Under the pieces are notes generated by a model. The model was not told where the DNA came from. It saw only the letters and a program-made list of their open reading frames with translations, and did not search any database. Shown here in pieces: positions 7,877-16,876 of a DNA stretch of 64,000 nucleotides. Numbering within the stretch: position 1 is the stretch's first letter; every line of letters begins with the position of its first letter. The DNA comes from Saprospiraceae bacterium (GTDB lineage: Bacteria > Bacteroidota > Bacteroidia > Chitinophagales > Saprospiraceae), in assembly GCA_028285085.1 (NCBI GenBank), contig JANQQI010000022.1, forward strand, positions 1 to 64,000. The letters run 5' to 3'. The translations under genes and the position numbers were made by a program.

Positions 7877-9850
7877 ATGCAATTTTCTGAGCGACAACGA
7901 CAAGCATTACTTGCAGTATGCAACGTATTTGTCCCTAGACAGGTGGAAGGAAGTGCCTACGATCGACGTGGTGCAAAAGATGTAGAATTAGCCGATGCGA
8001 TATTAGAGCAAGTAGGGGCTTTGGGATTCAGACAACGTCGCGAATTTCATCAACTCCTCAATCTGCTCGCCAGCCCCGCCTTGGGCTTGACTTGGCGAGG
8101 CCCGTTGCGACCCGCACATCGCTTATCAACAGCCCAAATTGAGCGTCTACTCCAAGCCTGGTCCGGCAGCCGCTTGTGGCTACTCCGCAAAGGATTCCGC
8201 AGCTTAAAAATGTTGGTTGGATTGGTTTACTTTGGAGGCAGTCCTAGTGGTGATAATCCTAATTGGCCTGATCTGCAATACGAAGCGCCACCAATTGGGC
8301 CTCATCAGCCTCAATTGTCGACTTTAACGCTGGATTCTAAGCAAACAACCCTTGATTGCGATATCGTTATCGTCGGCAGCGGTGCCGGGGGTGGGGTAGT
8401 GGCTCGCGTTCTTGCTGCCGCCGGCCAACACGTTTTGGTGGTTGAAAAAGGAAGATATCCGGCCTTCAATCATCGGGAACTGGAGATGTACAATGCGATG
8501 TACGAAGGTCGTGGTCTGCAAACTTCAGTAGATGGTGCTGTGACCGTTTTGTCGGGCAGTTGCCTAGGTGGCGGTACGACCGTTAATTGGGCGGGCGCAT
8601 TTCGCACTCCACCTGAGGTTTTAGAAGAATGGGCTAAAGCGCATTCTAATCCGCAGTTTATTGATCCCGCTTATCTGGAAGGCTTTGATTGGGTAGAACG
8701 GGAAACGCAAATTCAGCCGGAAGTATCACGGCATAATCCTCAAAATGCGAGCTTACGGCGTGGAGCCAAGAATTTAGGCTACGAAACCCACGCCATTCCG
8801 CGCAACGTTTCTGCGCCCCCGGAAGTAGATGCTGAATTGGCTTGGCAAGCTGATGGGTTTTCACCGCTCGGCGATAGCTACAATGCCAAGCGAAGTAGTC
8901 TTCATTTGCTCAAACGTGCTCAGACGGATGGCGCTGAAATTCTGACTAACGCAACTTGCCAGCGTGTGCTTATCCAAAATGGACAAGCCACGGGCGTCGA
9001 AGTATTTTATCAACCACCGATTGGAGCATCTCGCAAGCTATTGATTCGGGCGAACCGGGTAATCATTTGTGCCGGGAGTATTCATACGCCGGCCATTTTG
9101 CGCCGCTCGGGCTTACGACATGCGCATCTGGGGCGCCATTTATATTTGCATCCAACGGTGCCGGTGCCGGCATATTATGATGCGCTTGCTTACCCTTGGT
9201 ACGGGCCAATGATGTCGGCGGTATGCGATGAATTCAGACATCTGGACGGCCACTATGGTTTCAAATTGGAAACCCCACCCGCGCATCCCGGCTTGATTGG
9301 TGCCGTGACACCATGGGAGGATGGGACTCAATATAAAGCAGAAGTTTTACGAGCCGCTTATAGCCAGATTTTTATCGTACTTGTTCGAGATAAGTTTGGA
9401 GGTCAAATTAAACTAGACCGGCAAGGACAACCCCAGATCCACTATCGGCTGCATCCCTACGATCGACAACATTTGGTTCGGGGGATGCAGGAGGCTGCCA
9501 AAATTCATCATGCTGCCGGTGCACAGGAGATTGCCATTTTACATCGAGCGCCCTTGCGTTATCTGGACGGGCAAGGAGACTTTGCGGATTTTATTGCTGC
9601 AATACCACAGCACAATTGGGGCCGGCTTCATTTTGGTCTTTATTCAGCCCACCAAATGGGGACCTGTCGCATGGGGGGATCAAATCGTTTACATCCATTG
9701 CAACCCAACGGCGAAACGCGTGAGGCGAAGGGGCTTTATGTGGCCGATGCAAGTGCTTTTCCTTCTGCGAGTGGCGCCAATCCCATGTTATCTATTCAGG
9801 CCTTGGCCTATTATGTGGCCCGGCAAATATTGGATAATCTTAAGTCATGA
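7877..9850 (+). CDS. GMC-family FAD-dependent oxidoreductase
   Basis: The 657-residue protein has an N-terminal helical extension of ~155 residues resembling the gluconate 2-dehydrogenase subunit 3-like segment found in some long-chain alcohol oxidases. A GMC FAD-binding domain follows, with the dinucleotide motif VGSGAGGG starting at Gly167 and the adenine-loop Glu in VVEKG. The substrate/C-terminal domain has His592 in SAHQMGTCRMGG and Asn635 in SGANPMLSI, the usual catalytic His/Asn pair. It probably oxidises an alcohol or sugar hydroxyl with FAD; the acceptor and substrate are unknown. There is no clear signal peptide. It is a single gene, convergent with lptD and separated from it by 6 bases. 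Confidence 0.9.
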   Translation: MQFSERQRQALLAVCNVFVPRQVEGSAYDRRGAKDVELADAILEQVGALGFRQRREFHQLLNLLASPALGLTWRGPLRPAHRLSTAQIERLLQAWSGSRLWLLRKGFRSLKMLVGLVYFGGSPSGDNPNWPDLQYEAPPIGPHQPQLSTLTLDSKQTTLDCDIVIVGSGAGGGVVARVLAAAGQHVLVVEKGRYPAFNHRELEMYNAMYEGRGLQTSVDGAVTVLSGSCLGGGTTVNWAGAFRTPPEVLEEWAKAHSNPQFIDPAYLEGFDWVERETQIQPEVSRHNPQNASLRRGAKNLGYETHAIPRNVSAPPEVDAELAWQADGFSPLGDSYNAKRSSLHLLKRAQTDGAEILTNATCQRVLIQNGQATGVEVFYQPPIGASRKLLIRANRVIICAGSIHTPAILRRSGLRHAHLGRHLYLHPTVPVPAYYDALAYPWYGPMMSAVCDEFRHLDGHYGFKLETPPAHPGLIGAVTPWEDGTQYKAEVLRAAYSQIFIVLVRDKFGGQIKLDRQGQPQIHYRLHPYDRQHLVRGMQEAAKIHHAAGAQEIAILHRAPLRYLDGQGDFADFIAAIPQHNWGRLHFGLYSAHQMGTCRMGGSNRLHPLQPNGETREAKGLYVADASAFPSASGANPMLSIQALAYYVARQILDNLKS

Positions 9851-9856
9851 ACAGGA

Positions 9857-12598
9857 TCAGAATCCCTGAAAGCCCCCGTCCACATTGTTCCTGCCATAAG
9901 GTACCTTGATGAAATCCAGTGAACCAGGCTTCACACGGAGGAAAAAAGAGAAGAAACTACGTGCGGGTGCCCAATTCATACCCATTTCCCAGCAGTGCAA
10001 GTCACGGTAAAATCCAAGAGAGGGGTAGATCAATTGTTTGACTTTGAAATTATAAGAAATGCGGCCGATGTCGAGATTCCAGTTTTTGGTGAGCTTGATA
10101 CGACCACTTAAGTCAATCGTATGTGCTTGTACAAAAAAGCTATCCGGGGTACTGACCAGATTAAATTGGTGGGAAATCTGAAAATTATCGAGCAAATCAA
10201 GAATGTTTTCTTCGCCGATCGGCACCGAGCCTCTCGAACGTTGTGCCTGACGATTATTGTTGTTGGTTTGCGGTGGGCCGGAGGTTGTCGGCTCTGAACC
10301 ATTGAAAAGATCACGAATTTGCCGCACGGAGATGCGTGTCGCAAATCGCAGATTGGCCCCTTCGTAGCGTAATAATTTGCCATTGGTTTGGCGGTAAAAG
10401 GTATTGATTCGACGCCCATCCTCATTCGTGGCGTAAACATCATACTGTGCCCCAAAATTAACAGTGGTCAAGCCTTTGAAAATTCGTGTGGTACCCGAAA
10501 TACCAAATGCACGCCATTTAAGACTATCCGCCGCGAAGTTGTAACCACCATCTACATAAACATTATCAAAGAATTTGAACACCTTGGCAGTTGAATCGCG
10601 TTTTGACCAATATTTACCTTCAAAAATGTTATTCAATCGGAAAGTTAAGGCCATTTGGCGTCCGCTGGAGGGTGGTTCCCCGTAAATACCTCCCTCAAAT
10701 ATACTGTAGGTCAAGGGATTATTTTCTTCATCTCTTATATCGGTATCTACAGTTTTAAAATATCCAAATCCCATCGTATAATCCGGCGTATAATTGAAGT
10801 TAATGCTAGGCTTAATCACGTGACGGATGCCGCGGATGAAGCCTTTTCGGAAGGTACGAATACCAAATATTTGCGTGTTTAAACTGACGCCGGTACTGAA
10901 TAGCCGCATCGGACTGAAACCAAAATTTTGGAGATCGGTTACAGTTCCGTAGCCTACGGTGTCGAAAACAGCAATGGAGTCACCACCGTCAGAAATCTCA
11001 AAGGTAGTATCAATGGTTAAAGTAGGATCGAGGAATTTTTCCGTTGTCTTAAAATACCAGACTTCTTCGTAGTTGACGGATGGCGTTAAGTTGAAATGCT
11101 TAAAAACGCGAAAGGAGGCATTAGAATTAACTTCTTGTTGGAGACCAAACTGAGCATCATCCAGGGTTTGCTGGGTAAACAAAGTGGTGTCCGTAGCTGT
11201 GAAACGATTTTGCAAATTAGCACGATACTGCAAGCTGATTTTTTCATACCATCTTTCCTTATCACCACTCCCGCTGGTTCGTTTACGTTTGAAGGGAAAG
11301 ATACGATTGAGTTGGAAATTGACCGTCGGAAGACTAACATCGACTTTACGGGTTCTTGTATTCTGAGAGTGACGCATCGCCGCATTGAACGTGATGGGCT
11401 TTCCTGGAAAGCGTTTGCTGAAAGAAACAGTCGAACTTAATGAGTTTTGAAATACGGATTCAAAATCGTTGTTGACTGTACTTTGATAGTTATTCGTCTG
11501 AATATTGACAGAGCCGCTGAACTGATTCGTAGGATGAGCCTTGGCGTCTTGACTATGGTTCCAAACAATACTGTAAGAGCGATTACTGGTACGTACACCA
11601 CGTACATCTTGCTTACGATCGGCAAATTGTAGTTGCAATCGACCATTGTATTTATAGCGGCGGCGGTAATTTGAGGTCAAATTCAGCCCCCAGGTACCCC
11701 GAGTGTAAATGTCACCCTGAGCGGTAAGGTCCCAGTAATCATTCAGCGGAAAGTACCAACCTATACCTCTTAGACCAAAGCCCCATTCGGCGGAATACTC
11801 GTAATTTCTGGGGAAGATTAACCCGGTACGTCGGCCCTGTTTTAGTGGAAAAAACCCAAACGGCAACCAAAGGGGCGTCGGTACTCCTCCGATTTCAACA
11901 TTCGAACCGCCCACTACGACCACTTTATTTGGAATAACTTTTTGCTTGCGACTGCGAATGCCAAAGTGAGGTTGGGGGTGATTACAGGTGGTGAAAATCG
12001 CATCTCGACTGTACACGATATCCGTTTCGCGGGATTCGGTGGCATCTTCACCTAGAAATGCTGCACGCTTACCGAGAACATAGATATCTTGCTCCTGCGT
12101 GGTAGCATCGTAGATGATGCCTTTTTTAGTTTTAAAATTATAACGGACTTTCTTGGCGTTGAAGCGCTGATCGGTATCTTCAAAAACTGGATAACCACTG
12201 ATTTGCCCGGTGCTATCGGGGGTGCCTTGCGCCGTGACAATATTTTTCCCCCAGTCAAAAATGATATAATCGGCGGTGATTTTCAGTGTTTTATGGGTCA
12301 CAACCGCATCGCCAAACAGGTGAACTTGCTCCTGTTTAATATCCAGGATGATGGAATCTGCGGCATCATAATCAATGGGCGCATCGAGCGAGTCTTTGGA
12401 GTAAGCGACACTATCCGGGGCCACAAAAGGACTGGGATTCATCGAGACTTGTTGATCAGGTACATTGATCAGAGAGTCCAAATTGAAGCCGGAGGACTTA
12501 GGTGGAAGGCTATCCGTGGCTGGTGGTATAGTTTGTGCAGTAAGTGTTGACAAGCATAGCCACTGTAAAAAAATTATTATTTGGAGCTTGGCGTTCAA
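9857..12598 (-). CDS. lptD: LPS assembly outer-membrane protein LptD (Bacteroidota type)
   Basis: The 913-residue protein begins with a signal peptide (about 1-21, ending LTAQ). An OstA/LptA-like N-terminal domain (VLKITADYIIFDW, then a KKVRYNFKTKKGIIYDA repeat unit) precedes a long beta-barrel region with alternating aromatic strands to the C-terminus. The LWLPFGFFPLKQGRRTG segment is typical of LptD. It should insert lipopolysaccharide or lipooligosaccharide into the outer leaflet with a LptE-like partner. The start is TTG at 12598: an in-frame stop lies just upstream and no ATG gives a signal peptide. Neighbouring envelope genes (amidase, MlaD, murB) fit this role. Confidence 0.88.
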   Translation of the reverse strand: MNAKLQIIIFLQWLCLSTLTAQTIPPATDSLPPKSSGFNLDSLINVPDQQVSMNPSPFVAPDSVAYSKDSLDAPIDYDAADSIILDIKQEQVHLFGDAVVTHKTLKITADYIIFDWGKNIVTAQGTPDSTGQISGYPVFEDTDQRFNAKKVRYNFKTKKGIIYDATTQEQDIYVLGKRAAFLGEDATESRETDIVYSRDAIFTTCNHPQPHFGIRSRKQKVIPNKVVVVGGSNVEIGGVPTPLWLPFGFFPLKQGRRTGLIFPRNYEYSAEWGFGLRGIGWYFPLNDYWDLTAQGDIYTRGTWGLNLTSNYRRRYKYNGRLQLQFADRKQDVRGVRTSNRSYSIVWNHSQDAKAHPTNQFSGSVNIQTNNYQSTVNNDFESVFQNSLSSTVSFSKRFPGKPITFNAAMRHSQNTRTRKVDVSLPTVNFQLNRIFPFKRKRTSGSGDKERWYEKISLQYRANLQNRFTATDTTLFTQQTLDDAQFGLQQEVNSNASFRVFKHFNLTPSVNYEEVWYFKTTEKFLDPTLTIDTTFEISDGGDSIAVFDTVGYGTVTDLQNFGFSPMRLFSTGVSLNTQIFGIRTFRKGFIRGIRHVIKPSINFNYTPDYTMGFGYFKTVDTDIRDEENNPLTYSIFEGGIYGEPPSSGRQMALTFRLNNIFEGKYWSKRDSTAKVFKFFDNVYVDGGYNFAADSLKWRAFGISGTTRIFKGLTTVNFGAQYDVYATNEDGRRINTFYRQTNGKLLRYEGANLRFATRISVRQIRDLFNGSEPTTSGPPQTNNNNRQAQRSRGSVPIGEENILDLLDNFQISHQFNLVSTPDSFFVQAHTIDLSGRIKLTKNWNLDIGRISYNFKVKQLIYPSLGFYRDLHCWEMGMNWAPARSFFSFFLRVKPGSLDFIKVPYGRNNVDGGFQGF

Positions 12599-12672
12599 AT
12601 GATTTTATAGTAATTTCGAAGCATTAACCTCAGGTTTTCAAAACTTTACACTTTTAACGAAACACTAAAAAG

Positions 12673-14082
12673 ATGAGCCACCGTGTTGGCAAAGCCCCCT
12701 TTCAAGCCTCATTCCTCTCCTTAACGTTCACCTTTGCGCTTTTGACTACTCTGCTGCTTGATTTTAACAATTCCGAAAATGTTACAAGCACCCAGCCAGA
12801 AAATGCGCAAAAAGTTCGGTATTTCGGACGATTCTTTGAGCATAAAGCAAATACCGCTGTCCCCTTCGGCGCAGCGATGGGCAAATATATTAAAGATACC
12901 AGAATTGGCGAAGCAGACTATCAATTGCGTAAAATTGTAATTGATCCCGGACACGGAGGACGCGATGGCGGATGTAGTGGGAAAGATACACGTGAAAAGG
13001 AAATCGCCCTCAATATTGCTTTGAAATTAGGGAGCGTACTCCGCGCTAATTACCCTCATCTGGAAGTGATTTTCACCCGTACTCAGGATGTATTTGTGCC
13101 TTTGAAAGATCGAGCCATTCTGGCCAATGAGCATCAGGCGGATTTATTCATCTCTATTCATTGTAATAATATCCTCAACGCTAGTCACGTCACAGGATCT
13201 GAAACCTATGTACTTGGTTTACACCGAGCCAAGGATAATCTGGAAGTCGCCAAGCGCGAAAACGCGTCTATTTATTACGAGGATAATTACGAACAAAATT
13301 ATGGGGGCTACGATCCCCATTCGCCGGAAGGGCACATCATTTTATCGATGTTTCAAAACGTGTATCTGGAGCAGAGCATTCTATTGGCTGAAAAGATCGA
13401 ATCGCAAATCAAAGCCAGCGCACACCAGCGTAGCCGTGGCGTTCGTCAGGCCGGCTTTTTGGTGCTGCGAGAAACTACGATGCCCAGTGTTTTGGTCGAA
13501 GCAGGTTATTTGAGTAATCGACGAGATAACGCCTACTTGGCTACGGATCTGGGGCAAAGTCAGATTGCACGAGCTATTTTTGATGCTTTCGGAGAGTACA
13601 AGGCTGCCGTAGAGGGGAATCATTCCCGCACTTTGGCCCAGCGCGTACCTGCCGCCAAGCGCATCTCTTCTCGTCCTGCGCCACCACAAGTGAGTGCACC
13701 GAGCCCTGTTAGTCCACCACCGAGTCAAATGCAGTCGAAGGTAGGTCGAACGTCTTTAATCATCCCTTCCAAGTCATCGAACCAAACGCTTGCTCAAGCG
13801 ACGACGGCCCCTCGGCCTTTAATCAAATCCATGGAACGCCCGGCGATTCAGTACAAAGTGATTCTGGCGGCTACCAGCGAGCTGGTGGATACCCGGCAAG
13901 CCCCCTGGAATTCAATTCCTTACACCGTAGAGGTAAAGCGTGAAGGAGGGATATTCCGTTATCTCGCCATCGGTTTTGATGACTTTGACGCGGCAGTCGC
14001 CGCCAAACAAAAACTACGGGCGCTGGGATTTGAAGAAGCCTTTGTTGCTAAATTCAAAGGCGGAAAGCGTGTTAAAAACTAA
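12673..14082 (+). CDS. N-acetylmuramoyl-L-alanine amidase (Amidase_3), SPOR-like tail
   Basis: The 469-residue protein has an N-terminal hydrophobic segment (about 15-32). The Amidase_3 catalytic domain (about 90-310) carries the zinc ligands His94 (DPGHGG), Glu110 (KEIALN) and His163 (SIHCN), and the catalytic Glu276 (VEAGYLSN). A Pro/Ser-rich linker follows, and then a C-terminal ~80 residues (QYKVILAA...) resembling a SPOR-type peptidoglycan-binding fold. It cleaves the amide bond between MurNAc and the stem peptide during septum splitting or wall remodelling. The start is ATG, divergent from lptD across 74 bases, with the MlaD-like gene 124 bases downstream. Confidence 0.93.
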   Translation: MSHRVGKAPFQASFLSLTFTFALLTTLLLDFNNSENVTSTQPENAQKVRYFGRFFEHKANTAVPFGAAMGKYIKDTRIGEADYQLRKIVIDPGHGGRDGGCSGKDTREKEIALNIALKLGSVLRANYPHLEVIFTRTQDVFVPLKDRAILANEHQADLFISIHCNNILNASHVTGSETYVLGLHRAKDNLEVAKRENASIYYEDNYEQNYGGYDPHSPEGHIILSMFQNVYLEQSILLAEKIESQIKASAHQRSRGVRQAGFLVLRETTMPSVLVEAGYLSNRRDNAYLATDLGQSQIARAIFDAFGEYKAAVEGNHSRTLAQRVPAAKRISSRPAPPQVSAPSPVSPPPSQMQSKVGRTSLIIPSKSSNQTLAQATTAPRPLIKSMERPAIQYKVILAATSELVDTRQAPWNSIPYTVEVKREGGIFRYLAIGFDDFDAAVAAKQKLRALGFEEAFVAKFKGGKRVKN

Positions 14083-14206
14083 TCGAAGAAGCTTGCGAAT
14101 TAAGCTTAATGTGAACTTTTAGAAATCTTATTTTTTCTAAGAAAAAAAGTTGATCTTTGAGCCTTCGAAATCAAAGCAGGCCCTTCATGGTCATAAACAA
14201 GCGATT

Positions 14207-15250
14207 ATGTCGAATGAAACAAAAGTAGGAATCCTTGCGGTTATTGCCATCGCAATTGCCATCTGGGGATACACCTTTCTCAAAGGACGAAACCTTTTAA
14301 CCACCTCAAATTTACTATACGTTGAATACCAATCGGTAGACATGTTGGCGACTTCCGCTCCGGTAGTCATTAATGGCTTCCAAGTGGGTGTTGTAGCTAG
14401 CATGAACCTCAAGCCTGAGGATATGCAAACTATCGTTGTCGTATTGGATATCAGTAGCGGCGTAAACGTACCTAAGACAGCGATTGCGGAGATTGTAAGT
14501 CTTGATATTACTGGTGGAAAAGGGGTGAATTTGAACTTTTCTCAACCCTGCCAGGGAGGAGATTGTGCCGAAAGTGGTGACTATTTGCAAGGCCGAACCT
14601 TGGGGATCTTAAGTTCATTGGTTCCTAAAGATGAGCTGGATGTATATCTGGGTAAGCTCGGTAGCGCAACGGCCGAAGTATTCGATACATTGAATGGCCG
14701 CCTCGCCGATCCAGAAGGAAAGGGAATTGCGCGCGCGTTTCGGGACCTGCAAGGTACCCTCGCTAATCTAAACGCGACCACTTCTCGCTTGAATGGCTTA
14801 CTGGCTTCAACCAGTGGTGATATTGATAATAGTCTGGCTAACTTTTCTAAAATCTCGGATACCATTGTGGCCAGTTCCTCCGATATTCGGCAAATTCTGG
14901 CTAATGCGGCCAGCCTAAGTGATCAGCTCAGCGAAGTGAAGCTCGGCGAAACGGTTGACAATGCCAATGCCGCGATCAGTACAACCAATGAGACTCTTGA
15001 GCAGTTAAAGAGTACCTTGTCCAAGGCCGACGTTGCCATGACCGAAGTCACTGGCTTGATCGCCGACGCCAAAGCCGGGAAAGGTACGCTCGGGCAGTTG
15101 ATTACCAATGATTCCCTTTACTATCGCTTGTCGAGCGCTAGTGAGCAGTTGGAATCTTTTCTGGAGGATTTAGAAACGCGACCTTATCGTTACGTTCCGC
15201 TGAAGAGTCGTAGAAAAATTAGACGATACGACCGCAAAGACGGGGATTAA
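14207..15250 (+). CDS. MlaD/MCE-domain lipid-transport protein
   Basis: This start gives 347 residues beginning MSNETKVGILAV, with one transmembrane helix at about 8-24 and an MCE domain from about 35 to 115 (YVEYQSVDMLATSAPVVINGFQVG). A long helical C-terminal region (about 140-330) is rich in Ala, Ser, Thr and Leu, as in proteins that form needle or tube oligomers. It is the substrate-binding component of an Mla/Yrb-type phospholipid transporter; no MlaE/MlaF genes are in this window. The frame opens upstream at a TTG (14150), but the ATG at 14207 places the helix at the N-terminus as expected. murB follows after 8 bases. Confidence 0.9.
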   Translation: MSNETKVGILAVIAIAIAIWGYTFLKGRNLLTTSNLLYVEYQSVDMLATSAPVVINGFQVGVVASMNLKPEDMQTIVVVLDISSGVNVPKTAIAEIVSLDITGGKGVNLNFSQPCQGGDCAESGDYLQGRTLGILSSLVPKDELDVYLGKLGSATAEVFDTLNGRLADPEGKGIARAFRDLQGTLANLNATTSRLNGLLASTSGDIDNSLANFSKISDTIVASSSDIRQILANAASLSDQLSEVKLGETVDNANAAISTTNETLEQLKSTLSKADVAMTEVTGLIADAKAGKGTLGQLITNDSLYYRLSSASEQLESFLEDLETRPYRYVPLKSRRKIRRYDRKDGD

Positions 15251-15258
15251 TCAAATCG

Positions 15259-16269
15259 ATGGAGTTTCAAAACAACGTTTCTCTCAAATCATACAACACT
15301 TTTGGGCTGGATGCTCGTGCCACACATTTCGCCAAAGTGGCTTCCGAGTCCGATGTCAACGCTGTTCTACAACAATGGTCCGGGCCAATTCGCATCCTGG
15401 GTGGCGGCAGCAATCTTTTGTTGACCCGAGATTTCGAAGATGAACTCATCTTGCACAATGCCATTACTGGTATTGAAATTATTGAGGACCTTGCCGAAGA
15501 AGCTCATATTCGCGTTGGGGCGGGGGTAGTTTGGCATGATTTGGTGCTCTGGTCCTTGACGCAAAACCTCGGGGGGCTAGAGAATCTGTCATTGATTCCC
15601 GGAACTGTCGGCGCAGCCCCTATTCAAAATATTGGTGCTTACGGTGTTGAACTCAAAGATGTTTTTGTGCGACTCGAAGCAATTCGTTTGAGTGACGGTG
15701 CCCCCGTCATATTCCATGCCACTGATTGTGCCTTTGGTTACCGAGATTCCATCTTCAAGCGATCCGCTAAAGGACAGTATTGTATTACTCGAGTCATCTT
15801 GCGCCTATCCAAATCACCTCAAATCAATATTTCCTACGGCGCTATTCGCCAAACTTTAGCCGAAATGGGTATCACTCAACCGGGTATTCGTGAAGTAAGT
15901 GAAGCGGTAGTACGCATTCGATCATCTAAGTTACCGGACCCGACAAAAATTGGTAATTCAGGTAGTTTTTTTAAAAACCCCATTATCCCCCAGACTCAAT
16001 TTGAAACTTTGCGGGAGCGCTTTCCCAACATAGTATCCTATCCACAAGCTGAAAACCGTGTTAAAGTGCCTGCGGGTTGGCTAATTGAGCAATGTGGCTG
16101 GAAAGGGAAGCGGGTAGGGAATACAGGCTGCTACGCTCAGCAGGCGTTGGTATTAGTGAATCACGGTGGAGCAACTGGAGCAGAGGTGAAGGCTCACGCT
16201 GAACGGATCATTGAGTCGGTGCGGGCTACTTTTGGAATTACACTGGAGCCGGAAGTGAATATTATTTAA
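15259..16269 (+). CDS. murB: UDP-N-acetylmuramate dehydrogenase (UDP-N-acetylenolpyruvoylglucosamine reductase)
   Basis: The 336-residue cytoplasmic flavoenzyme reduces UDP-GlcNAc-enolpyruvate to UDP-MurNAc with NADPH. The FAD-binding region has ILGGGSNLL at about residue 48 and LSLIPGTVGAAPIQNIGAYGVE. The catalytic Arg is in the GYRDSIFK region, the proton-donor Ser in GNSGSFFKNP, and the Glu in LEPEVNII at the C-terminus. It is a long-form (type I) MurB, full length. It lies 8 bases after the MCE gene, so the two are probably co-transcribed. Confidence 0.96.
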   Translation: MEFQNNVSLKSYNTFGLDARATHFAKVASESDVNAVLQQWSGPIRILGGGSNLLLTRDFEDELILHNAITGIEIIEDLAEEAHIRVGAGVVWHDLVLWSLTQNLGGLENLSLIPGTVGAAPIQNIGAYGVELKDVFVRLEAIRLSDGAPVIFHATDCAFGYRDSIFKRSAKGQYCITRVILRLSKSPQINISYGAIRQTLAEMGITQPGIREVSEAVVRIRSSKLPDPTKIGNSGSFFKNPIIPQTQFETLRERFPNIVSYPQAENRVKVPAGWLIEQCGWKGKRVGNTGCYAQQALVLVNHGGATGAEVKAHAERIIESVRATFGITLEPEVNII

Positions 16270-16282
16270 ACCGGATGGGACT

Positions 16283-16867
16283 CTATTGAGCAAAAGTGAT
16301 GTAACGTACACCGAGCAACCCCTGATTGACCTTTAAGTCTACTATTTCGCCTTCTTTAAATTCAGAGAAGTAATCCTTTTTAGTGCGAAAACTAACTGGC
16401 TGATCATCAATAACGACGACAATTGCGTAATGATCAATTTTATTTTTTACACCTTTCAAATTTCCAAAACGTTCGGAAATACGTGCACTAGACGAGAGAA
16501 ATTCAACGGAAATGATCTCGGGTTCACTAAAATCCAGAAATCGGTTGATTAAGCTGAGGTATAATGGTGTAAATAAGACGCACATGGCAATACACACCAT
16601 ATAAATACGCATGCGTTCGTAAGTCTCATTAATGCCTTTGCTGAATTTACGACTGATGTAGTAACCCAAAGTACCGCCAACAAGCGCACTGATGAGGAGC
16701 AACCAACCGATATTGAGCGTCCGATTAAACACTCGAAATTCAAAAACGTACAAGAAGATCGACCCCATGATCAAAATGGTCGCAAGGGCTACACGCAAAT
16801 AGCCGGCACGATCTAGTTTGATCCTATTCTGTCCGCCATAGAAAATTGATTCTTGAAAAAATGGCAT
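16283..16867 (-). CDS. Hypothetical membrane protein, 194 residues
   Basis: I do not recognise a family. Three or four hydrophobic segments lie in the first ~110 residues (around 21-42, 52-68 and 88-108). A hydrophilic C-terminal half of mixed beta character follows, ending with a segment on conversion or regulation (EGEIVDLKVNQGLLGVRYITF). It lies 9 bases after the ABC exporter stop on the same strand, so the two are very likely co-transcribed. A role with the exporter or in the inner membrane is inferred from position only. Confidence 0.75.
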   Translation of the reverse strand: MPFFQESIFYGGQNRIKLDRAGYLRVALATILIMGSIFLYVFEFRVFNRTLNIGWLLLISALVGGTLGYYISRKFSKGINETYERMRIYMVCIAMCVLFTPLYLSLINRFLDFSEPEIISVEFLSSSARISERFGNLKGVKNKIDHYAIVVVIDDQPVSFRTKKDYFSEFKEGEIVDLKVNQGLLGVRYITFAQ

Positions 16868-16876
16868 GATTGGGGC

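Noticed and set aside
12089-12550. 153-codon plus frame antisense to lptD
   Set aside because: It is fully inside lptD on the other strand, and the lptD frame is clearly the coding one by domain content.
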